Shown one piece after another: positions 9,601 through 17,100 of a stretch of 63,145 nt of DNA. This DNA comes from a virus. The translations under genes were made by a program, and so were the position numbers. Position 1 is the stretch's first letter. Each line of letters opens with the position of its first letter. The DNA lies in the IMG/VR virus record IMGVR_UViG_3300039354_000525, positions 1 through 63,145 of that record. One strand, written 5' to 3'. The notes under the pieces were generated by a model, which worked only from the letters and a program-made list of their open reading frames with translations, did no database searches and had not been told where the DNA came from.

Positions 9601-12600
9601 AAGCTATAAATAATTCAGGCAAAAAGTCTAGAGCATATAGTAGAGGCGGTGTGATTTATGCTGAGGGTGGAGTTGTATTAGATGACGCAATTCTAAACGG
9701 TAATGTAGACTTTAATAAGCCAATGATGGATTATAGTCAAATTGCTAATGATGGCAGTGTTAAACCTGCAAAGCCTAGAGCATTTGATATTAATGCTTAT
9801 GAAGCACCTGATGGTAGTCAAGCAGGTATAAAGGTAGGAAAAGGCGGTAAATCACTCACAACTAATGCACAAATAGAAAAAGAATTACAAAGTGAGTTTA
9901 CAGAAAAAAGTACAGGTGAAGCAGCTGAAGGTGCTGTTAAAAAGAATAAAGGTATAATCCAAAAGACAAAAGATTTCCTAAATCCTCGTAACAGTCCAAT
10001 AGTTCAGAGATCAAAGAAACCACTTGGTAAGTTTGTTAAAGAAAAAGTACTAAAAGATATTGATGGAGGAAGTCTAAAAAGCGTAAAGGGTGGCACTGGG
10101 CTTGTTGCTACAATAGCAGCTAATGTTGGTGGTCAGTATATTGCTAAGCATTTGGGTGCTGATCAAACAACAGCAGAAAATGTAGGTAATGCAACTGGCA
10201 TGGCAAGTGAAATTGCTCTGAATCATATCTCAGGAGCTAGTGCTAAGGCTAGGGCTCTTGGAACAACAGGTAACGTAGCTTCTGCTGCAAAAGGTTTAGC
10301 TATTAATGCTGGTATAGATATTGCACGAACAGGTTATGAATTGGTTAAAGATCCTGGTAAGTTTCATCAGAAAAAAATGCAGGATGCGACGTATGTTGAT
10401 GCTGATGGTGTAACTGTAGGTAATGTAGTGAAGGGTGGATTAGCAGGTTTGGCTCGTCCAGCAGATACAATAGCTCAATTTGGATATAGTACTGTTGGTA
10501 TGATATCGGATAGAGCTGCTGCTGCGCAAAACGAAGAAAAAACTGTCTCGATGCAACAAAAATCAGTTGCTAGTGCAGGTAGAAATCCATATTTAGCTGG
10601 TTTAGGACCAAGGGCAGCAACATATGTTAATATGGCTTCAGATCTTCAAATACGAAGAGAAAGAAAAGAAATAGATGAAGCCAATTATTTTGACCAAAAG
10701 AGTAAATTGCCTAAAATTACTGCAGATGATTTAGCAAAGACTGTTATTGATCCTAGCTGGTGGACGGGTAGCGGGAGTATACAGAAACAAGTTAATACAA
10801 TTCTAGCAGGTAGAGTAGAGATTGCTACAGACACAAAAAGAAGTCGTGCGAGAATACAAGATGAAAGGCGTGCTTCATTTGATGAGCAAATTAAAACAGA
10901 TCATGATAATCTAAGACGAGAAATCGGTATATACGATGATCCTGATTATTATGACTTAATAAAAATGGCTGCTAAAGAACCCGGTATTGGTTGGAATGAT
11001 CCACCAACTCGTGATCAATTGAATTGGATATCTGATACGCATTACCAAGCTGAAGGTATTCGGGAAGAAGACAAGCGTAAAAAGCATATAGAGACAACTA
11101 AAAGACTTGGCTTACCTATGGGTGCTGATCAAGACGATATTGCTAGAGCAGAATTCAGAGTACAACAAGGACAAGAAACAGAAGCTGCTAGAGGAGCAAG
11201 AAATAAAACAGGTTTCTATCCCTTAGAACAAGTTAATAGACATAAACGAGTAACAGGTTTTACAAATCCACAATTTTTACCTCCTGGAGCTTTAGAAGCT
11301 GAAGTTGGAACAGAATTAGGACAAAGACAAGGACTTACACGACAAATAGACAAAAAAATGGCCAGTAAACCTGGTATATTTGGTGATGGTGACGGCATGT
11401 CATCAAGTGATAAATTAGGGTTCGAAAACCAAAAGAATGCTGAATTAAGAAGTCTACATGCTAAAAGAGACGGAATCAATAAAAAAATTGAAAGTAAACT
11501 CACATCTTCTAAATTAGACGATAAAGAGACTAGAGACAGTATGTGGAAATCACATAATAGAGGAGAAGTCTTACAAGACAGAAGAGATCAAAGAAAAGCA
11601 GAACATGACGCTAAGAAAAAACGTGCAGAACAAGGTAAATCAAAAGCTGAAGCTACAATAGCAGCAGCTAAATGGACAGGTCTAATTAGTAGTGTTAATC
11701 CTGATAAGCTTAGATTTACAAGACCAGATCAATTAAAAGCTTTTAGACAAAATGTTATAAATAGAGTTAGAAATGAGTTTGGAATTGAAAGAGATAAACC
11801 AGATAGTGAAGTCAGTAGAATCTTAAAGAAAGTCGGAGTTAATGGCGATCTTGTAGATAAACTTATGAAACCATATAGTTCTACAGATATAGCTAATGTT
11901 TATGAGTCTATGGTTATGCAAGGAGGCTTTAGAAGTACTAAGGCTTCTCAATATGCTGCTGCTTTCGCCCGTGCTCAAAGAGCAGGAGGCATTGCAAACA
12001 CAAGTCCAGAAGATCAAGAAATCTTAAAAAACGCAGATCCAAAACTTAAGAAAGAAGTAGGAAAAAAATTCCAGGCTACAATAAGTAAAAATATGACCGT
12101 ACTTGAAAGGGTTAACAGAACTCTGATAAGTAAAGGGCTTATAAAAAATAAAACAGAATCAGACCCAGGTGGTACAAACGGTGCTCAAGGAGCATTAGAC
12201 GCGCCAGATATGAGTATGAGAGCTGCTGTAGAACGAGCTAAGATTGTACAGAACCTAGTTACATCAGGTGTTGTGGGTCCTAATGATAGTGCGTCTGCTA
12301 AAGCAATTAGAGGATATGGTTATGGTCCATTAGCGACATTCTTGTATCCGAATGTACAAGCAGAACCAACTAATAAAGCAATGGACATAAATACCGAAGG
12401 TAATAAAAATAAAGAAGAGAAAACAAAAACAACAGATCCCGTTACAACAGAAAAACTTTCTCCCAGTTTTATCAACTCCTCATACAACACCCCACCGCAC
12501 TCAGCCAAAAATATACAAGCCACCAAGCCTACGAGTTTAGATGACTACAGGAAAAATGGTCCAAATTTTGTTGGGCCATTGAATCGTCAAAAAGGAGGCC

Positions 12601-14150
12601 CAATTTACGCTAGTACAGGCATGATGGTACCTTACGAACCTCGTGGCACAGACACTGTGCCTGCTATGCTAACACCGGGTGAATTTGTTATTAATCGTAA
12701 AGCTACATCGCAAAATCGTAGCTTATTAGAATCTATTAATAGTGGTCGTGCATATAGTAAGGGTGGAGTTGTTTATGCTGCTGATGGTGGTGAAATGCCA
12801 GAGCAAGGAACATTAGCATTTCAAGGTGCTTTACAGGCAAAAGCAAAAATGGATCAAGTCCCTATTAGAACTGCTTTCGAAGCATTAAAGTATTATGGTG
12901 ACAAATATATGTCTTCACCATTAAAGGGTTTGATGGAAGTAGAAAGAGCAGAAGCAAGAGCAGAAGCGGAGACAGGCGTTGTCGGGAAGAGGAAACCGGG
13001 AGCTACACCAGATAATATTGAACGAGATGGGCCACCAAAGAGCGCAGGTGATGATAATACATATGATCTTACAAATCCAAGTGATAGACAAGCAGTTGGA
13101 GGTGATGCATACAAGACTTTAGAACCTCATGTGAGTAATAAAGAAAATTTAGCTAAATTAGTTTCAGTAGGTATGAGAAACACACATTTAGAACAGAATG
13201 CTGATAAACTAAAGCGAAAAGGACGCGCAGCTGAAGCAATGACTAATACATATACTGGCGCGACTAGGATTACTGTTCCTCAGGCCAAGGTGAGTAAAGC
13301 TACAATGTCTCATGAATTTGGTCATGCTTTACAAGGTCAAATACCAGGAGGCAATAAAAAAGTTGGTGGAGGGTCGGCAGTACAATCGTGGATGGATAGT
13401 TATACGGGTAAACTGAATGCTGGTGAATTAAAAGATGATCACATGACTCCCGGTGAGGGTGGTATTGGCTATTATAGCAAAGAGCAAATGTTGCGAATGC
13501 AACAGGAAATTTTTGCTACATTGGTTCAACTCAAAAATCAAGACCCGTCAAATTTTGGAAAGACAGGTGGTGGGGCTGCTCTTACTGAAGTTATGCGAGC
13601 ATATGGTTTTAATCGTGGTGGAGCTGTTCATTTTCGTCCACAAGGTACAGATACAGTACCCGCTATGTTAACTCCTGGTGAATTTGTGGTCAATAAAGAT
13701 GCAGCACAAAAGAATTTAACTTCATTACAAGCTATGAATCAGGGTGGTAGAGTATCATACTTAGCTGGAGGTACCCCCGGTGTTGGTGGCTTATTAGAAC
13801 TTGATAATGCTGTAAAACCTCTGATTTCAGCTTTCCAAATGTTAACTCAAAATATGGGTCAAAATGCTCCTGCAAATACTCCTGCTGGGGGTGTATCTAG
13901 TAATAGTTTAGATACTAGTGGATTACAATCATTTACTGATACTTTTGGAAATTTAATTAGTCAATTAAACAATATTGCATTACCTCAAATACCATCAGTT
14001 ATTAGTTTACAAATGGCTCCAGCCAGCCTACAGGTTGATATCACCGGAGCAGAAGCACTTGGAGCATTAACACCAGATTTAGAAAAATTAGCAGAACGAA
14101 TAGTTAGTAGAGAACTTAACAGGTTCCAACAAGACAATATAGAAAATTAA
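3612..14150 (+). CDS. tape measure protein, 3512 aa
   Basis: Sets tail length and is packed inside the tube. Residues ~125-480 resemble the TP901-type tape measure core: alanine/serine-rich helices with repeated 'aaxxG' turns. Five short motifs of the form (T/Q)DTVPAMLTPGEFV occur at about residues 543, 801, 1971, 3014 and 3347, usually followed by glycine-rich GGV turns. Gly/Ala-rich hydrophobic stretches lie at ~1110-1175 and ~2150-2280 and could contact or cross the host membrane on DNA entry. Long coiled-coil-like regions fill 1200-1900. Between the first two motifs is a separate globular region (~640-760). A HEFGH zincin-like motif is at 3234-3238 with a glutamate in QEIFA at 3299. By the usual ~1.5 A per residue rule the tail could be about half a micrometre long. 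Shine-Dalgarno AAGGT; the start is well placed after the terminator. Confidence 0.93.
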   Translation: MAKGFNLTAEINLRGPSNIRQVVGNIRKQLGTINTNVNVKIDKNTAKQISVANKAFINFNKTLKQTQTLSNTTSASLSKLATSAQQLSTSLASAPQKINQVAQSANKIAKSNQQAAQQTQVLSSEFAEFGRQSALAVRRFAAFATVTGVIYKVSNAVTSATKDFLEFEKELIKVAQVSKISVGQLDFLTNNITRLSSGLGVASNDLIGVSRTLAQAGLSATDTSKALQALARSALAPTFDNMNRTVEGSIALMKQFGISANQLEGALGSINAVAGSFAVEAGDIITAISRAGGVFASASNGVSQGTDALNEFIAVFTSVRSTTRESAETIATGLRTIFTRIQRSDTIDSLKAFGVTLTDLEGKFVGPYKAIELLSKGLRTLDPRDLRFGRIVEELGGFRQIGKVIPLIQQFGTAQKALNVAQQGSGSLARDAAVAQQSLANQIAKVQEQFTALIRSIAGSDGFRDLTKGVLDIASALISVADAAKSALPALTAIFAIKGFQALTQFGGGFLGGIKKGGGSLNSGGYVRGYAKGGVVPGTGNTDTVPAMLTPGEFVIRKKAVADIGSEKLHSMNRYASGGVIKPNDSIGYVVAQQEVTPDTKSINKELTVGQLPKGVNFKGKKSLAPDDTFTIQADYRKLAVSSPKEAGFAGEQATSKALQSVDTFLNSGKGKTGFPKNPASNISGNKSAQEALNGYVFEEIVGKYIGEAERGKAPFDFINKSSLAGSLKNDPVPNYLDAARSYKSPEDMTTKILNANVEQGLGLTASGFQQTNDQAKKKKQAERVVKQKTVEKARGGSVQDTVPAMLTPGEFVINKKSAQKLGAAKLHSLNKADKVKGYNKGGFVQYFKNGGKVEGLDDSVNAALSRKDIALTNSVLAKLPGSIMSLVNATDTFGTAILSSDPKTAAAQVKAYTRAMSKGKTQSEALTAAINSGIAETRKYSSSTSKVQKVLDAQAAGINSRSKSQGYSAGTADTRTSGSIVAGRAAAGGLSRSGDDMALLARESDAAAKKLQAYFKPQAAGQALTAFQATLIKTGSTSRAMASAMAQGTKATKLLPPATFSLINSFKNLNTSMPTFNKAIQAATGAFQRAKTYIGKLSANPMVKNMSKFGTILAFAGPMLADRVGDMIGGEKGAGIAGGASGATSALAVGSMLGPVGAVAGALAAIPLAFDGYNKGVAKKKIELENIKLDKFAKAVESAMNALNKNANDASAGRTVSQNIQNTQKSADKKAGAERDKAGSGLFSAIGEYFSLGMIGQEYNTDTRSGDEQAAARSNRFAGAAQQSQAYIDQQIEATGSLANVEKSQNAIGKTTDDLVRTITKANPAYQAEVQAILEANMAEELKAKKIDKLTAKYDKETVDKNKQAVRDKALQAASAKLSKGMTVVSSSLQRTMNNYQESLARGSAQIDKANAAIQKIATGATGYTVSLKSSEVLKSPNQFSREEQNAAIKQTSSFAGEDAGFMQQAARFSLDADDIISKAGVAAQKDPSKRGTVAQDAINQLTKRLEATMGRNQMTDDIRKELQEGLKSQQGKDGQGEVDLQKLIDGSSIGKALDFSKSSLDSLIAGAEALRNALQLAANGADLYAKQQQKIVANQARYQQTILKSDMALKQALGKDVGVGEKISARMQVASTTAGVESPSQLGGDFLLKKEESLKLEVAQINQSLDNLANNTDATNTKANKSYMSLVKRLGETESQLGRTSSAIQNLPSIIEGNINDVIGEIGRISQIEAQQKQAQADFATKLVTSTPEELGEINKSSKILNNALAGNVRTIQQSNAAQKAYHQTIRNGGTVQEANSSAQKAFAQETGSALDMFNNMVSMSGASGDDINSTRADLLETFAKGQGQGVENTPMFKQILKNLREPSGESKQLTVLKDIYNELKTKLISATGNANQSIENKQDDILNKSETEFLSALNNITLNFNQSQLDQMKNLGIEPPRTSTKTTQLKSKGGPIYANKGTYVDYQPRGTDTVPAMLTPGEFVVNRQATQKNRGLLEAINNSGKKSRAYSRGGVIYAEGGVVLDDAILNGNVDFNKPMMDYSQIANDGSVKPAKPRAFDINAYEAPDGSQAGIKVGKGGKSLTTNAQIEKELQSEFTEKSTGEAAEGAVKKNKGIIQKTKDFLNPRNSPIVQRSKKPLGKFVKEKVLKDIDGGSLKSVKGGTGLVATIAANVGGQYIAKHLGADQTTAENVGNATGMASEIALNHISGASAKARALGTTGNVASAAKGLAINAGIDIARTGYELVKDPGKFHQKKMQDATYVDADGVTVGNVVKGGLAGLARPADTIAQFGYSTVGMISDRAAAAQNEEKTVSMQQKSVASAGRNPYLAGLGPRAATYVNMASDLQIRRERKEIDEANYFDQKSKLPKITADDLAKTVIDPSWWTGSGSIQKQVNTILAGRVEIATDTKRSRARIQDERRASFDEQIKTDHDNLRREIGIYDDPDYYDLIKMAAKEPGIGWNDPPTRDQLNWISDTHYQAEGIREEDKRKKHIETTKRLGLPMGADQDDIARAEFRVQQGQETEAARGARNKTGFYPLEQVNRHKRVTGFTNPQFLPPGALEAEVGTELGQRQGLTRQIDKKMASKPGIFGDGDGMSSSDKLGFENQKNAELRSLHAKRDGINKKIESKLTSSKLDDKETRDSMWKSHNRGEVLQDRRDQRKAEHDAKKKRAEQGKSKAEATIAAAKWTGLISSVNPDKLRFTRPDQLKAFRQNVINRVRNEFGIERDKPDSEVSRILKKVGVNGDLVDKLMKPYSSTDIANVYESMVMQGGFRSTKASQYAAAFARAQRAGGIANTSPEDQEILKNADPKLKKEVGKKFQATISKNMTVLERVNRTLISKGLIKNKTESDPGGTNGAQGALDAPDMSMRAAVERAKIVQNLVTSGVVGPNDSASAKAIRGYGYGPLATFLYPNVQAEPTNKAMDINTEGNKNKEEKTKTTDPVTTEKLSPSFINSSYNTPPHSAKNIQATKPTSLDDYRKNGPNFVGPLNRQKGGPIYASTGMMVPYEPRGTDTVPAMLTPGEFVINRKATSQNRSLLESINSGRAYSKGGVVYAADGGEMPEQGTLAFQGALQAKAKMDQVPIRTAFEALKYYGDKYMSSPLKGLMEVERAEARAEAETGVVGKRKPGATPDNIERDGPPKSAGDDNTYDLTNPSDRQAVGGDAYKTLEPHVSNKENLAKLVSVGMRNTHLEQNADKLKRKGRAAEAMTNTYTGATRITVPQAKVSKATMSHEFGHALQGQIPGGNKKVGGGSAVQSWMDSYTGKLNAGELKDDHMTPGEGGIGYYSKEQMLRMQQEIFATLVQLKNQDPSNFGKTGGGAALTEVMRAYGFNRGGAVHFRPQGTDTVPAMLTPGEFVVNKDAAQKNLTSLQAMNQGGRVSYLAGGTPGVGGLLELDNAVKPLISAFQMLTQNMGQNAPANTPAGGVSSNSLDTSGLQSFTDTFGNLISQLNNIALPQIPSVISLQMAPASLQVDITGAEALGALTPDLEKLAERIVSRELNRFQQDNIEN
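5229..13695 (+). repeat. five dispersed TDTVPAMLTPGEF-type motifs in the tape measure gene
   Basis: Protein-level repeats start near bases 5238, 6012, 9522, 12651 and 13650. The core TDTVPAMLTPGEFV (DTVPAMLTPGEFV in the second copy) is almost invariant and is followed by a basic helix (K/R-rich) and, in the last three, by a shared N-(R/L)-(G/S/T)-x-L pattern. At DNA level the codons differ between copies, so the protein sequence is being conserved. The motif is familiar from tape measure proteins of environmental phages; its function is not known to me. Confidence 0.85.
13200..13620 (+). other. zincin-like metalloprotease domain within the tape measure protein
   Basis: Codons 13311-13325 encode HEFGH, an HExxH zinc-binding motif, preceded by the helical context KATMS. 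A candidate third ligand, glutamate 3299 in QEIFATL, lies 65 residues downstream. This fits zincins whose third ligand is distal. The domain sits between the fourth and fifth repeat motifs, near the end of the tape measure that would reach the cell first or last. Activity is inferred. It might process the tape measure protein or act on the host envelope. Confidence 0.6.
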
Positions 14151-14180
14151 TCATTTTGATACATACGGAGAAACATAAAC

Positions 14181-17100
14181 ATGTCAGCTTTATTTGATGA
14201 AAATAATAATATAGTATCTGGCACTCTAAATATAGGATCAGGGAATGTTTATGACATAATTTTATCAGACACTTCTGGTAATCCAACTATATTTAATAAT
14301 AATAATCTAGATATTGATTTCGCAGTATCTGGAACAGGTGTTGGAGATGTTTTATTCTATGATGTTTCTAAAGGTAGACTAGGCGTTAATGTTACTAGTC
14401 CCGATGCTGGTTTGCATGTTGTTACCGATTGTCCTTCTGATGGACTTAAAGTTGAGAATCTAACTAATTGTCCTACGGGCGTTAGAGTACTCTTCATACA
14501 TAATAGTCAGACTCCTCCAGAAAAAGATAGTTCACCAGTAACTATAGATTTAGCGGGTAGAGATAGTAACTATTCAACAATTAAATACGGACAGATTATT
14601 TCTAAAATTTTGGATCCGGTAACACATCAGACAAGTGGTGAACTGATATTTACAGTAGATCACACTGGAGTCAATCGTGAAATCTTTCGTTCTAGCTTAG
14701 TTAATACTGTATTGGGTGGTTTAAATAATGTTAGTGGTCATTTCTATGATGTTTTAGGATATTCTAATACAACTAGTGGTTTGTCTTATATAGTTGTTGG
14801 TAATAATAATAATTTTACTTCAAATACAGGTATTCTTGTTGGTAATAACATTGAAGCAGAAGGCGATAAATTGTTAGTATTTGCTAATTCTAGTAGCGTT
14901 TCTGGTAACGGTAATATTGTTGTGGGTGTCGATTCAACAGTTTCTGGTTTGTCTAATGTGGCGCTTGGTACTCAAGTTAGAACCACAGGAGATAATGGTA
15001 TTATTATAGGTAATAATAGTGTTGTAAACGGCGATAACTTTGTGGGTCTTGTTTCATCTGCTAATGTTTCTGGGCAATCAGGCATCGGCTTCGGTATCGG
15101 TGCTACTTCAATAGGAGATGGACATGTATTTTTAGGCAGCAATATTAAGGTAAGTGGTACAGAAAACATTGCGATAGGTTCAAATCTTAACTTATCTGGT
15201 AATAAAAATATTGTATATGGTAATTTATCAGATGTTAGTGGTCATAGTATTATTAGTATTGGTAGAAATAATAATCCACAAATTATAAATAGTGGTGTTT
15301 ACATTGGTAATGAAATTAGTATAACCGGTAGTCAAAAATCTATAATTATAGGTTTAGGTGTTAACACTACAAGTGGTCTTAATGATAGTGTTTTAATCGG
15401 TATTAATAATGATACATCTGCTGGTTCACCGGATAGTTTAGTATTAGTTGGACAAAATAATACTGTGTCTGAAATTACAGAATCTCTTGTAGTTGGTAAT
15501 GACAATAATCTTACAGGTACTATAGCTAATAATATTGTTGTAGGTCCGAGAAATAATGTTCCAAATAGTAGTAAAAATAATCTTGTAGTAGGTCTTCTGA
15601 ATAATACTAGTGGTATTACCATTAATACAGATGGTAGTATTGTTGGTACTGATACTAAAGCTGCTGGCGATAATATGGCTAACACCACAGTATTTGGTAT
15701 TAATAACTGGGTATCCGAAGCTAGTGGTTCGTTAATCTATGGTAACAAAACTAGAATGTCTGGTTTAAATATTAATAGTATTGGTTCTTATTCTAATCTT
15801 AACGGTGAAAATATACAAAACTTAGGTAATAGTAATTTTGTACTAGGTCAGAATAATACTACTTTGGGCAATAGTAATGACATAATAGGTGATAGTAGTA
15901 TCTCTTTAAATAATTCAGCAGATAGAAATCAAGTTTTCGGCAGCGGTAATATTGTTTTGGGTCACAACGAAGTAGTTGTAAGTGGTTTAAGCGTCGGTTT
16001 AGACAATGAAATATATGGACCATACAATACAGTTTTTGGTAAAAATAATACAATAGGTCATGCTCGTTATCCCTGCAGAGCTTCAGGAACAGATATCGTT
16101 ATCATCGGTGATGTAAGCGATTTTAATGGAGCAGATAATGTACTTTTAGGAATTTATTCACCTGCTTCACAAGACAATTCAGTATTTATGGCCACTATTT
16201 TAGATGGTACTGACGCTACTACTGGTCAATCTTTGGGTATCATAAAAGAAAATATAGGTTCTAACTATACTACTACTCTTAAACTTAGTGCAACTATAGA
16301 ATCTTTAAATACTATAGAATACTACATTAAAGAAACGTTTGATGATATTGTACATGGTCTGGATCCTTGTGCAGAATGTTTTGCTGATAAGTTTGCTGGA
16401 TATTCTTCAGGTTATGTTATAGCTTATCAAAACGGTAATGACGAAGATGATTTAATTACTAATCCAAAATATGGTAATACTAACATTGTTATAGGAAACA
16501 ATAACACTATTACTCATAGTAGTGGTATAGCCATAGGTTATTCTAATAATATATCTGGAGTTAATCACATAGCAATTGGTACTGAATTGAGTGGAAACTT
16601 TAATAATACTTTACAATTAGGAACTAATAGTAGTAATAGATTAGTCTTAGATAATACTAAAGTTATTTTTAATACAGGTGCTTTGCAGGCTGCCGTATTC
16701 TTTAATAGTGCTAATCCTGGTGTGGGCAGTAATGATGATAGGGTATTAAAGATTGATTTAAATACCAATAAAGTTGGTGTTAATGTTACTGATCCTAGAT
16801 CTACTTTAGATGTAAGTGGAGTATTGACCACAGATGAATTAAGAGTGGGATTATCTACTATACCTGGATACAGTTTACACGCTGATGCTAATGGTAATGC
16901 TACATGGCAATTACCTGTAAATCTGTCAGGACAAAATAGTGGTTTAATGTTTAAAGTCGATGATACAGTTGCTAGTGGTATGAATGAACTAATCTTTAAT
17001 ACTACTACAAGAGAGCTTGCATATTTAAGAGCAGATAAAGACATAGAGCCTAACGGTGATTTTCTCTTAGGTACTAATTCTGTAGAAGAAAGAATACTAT

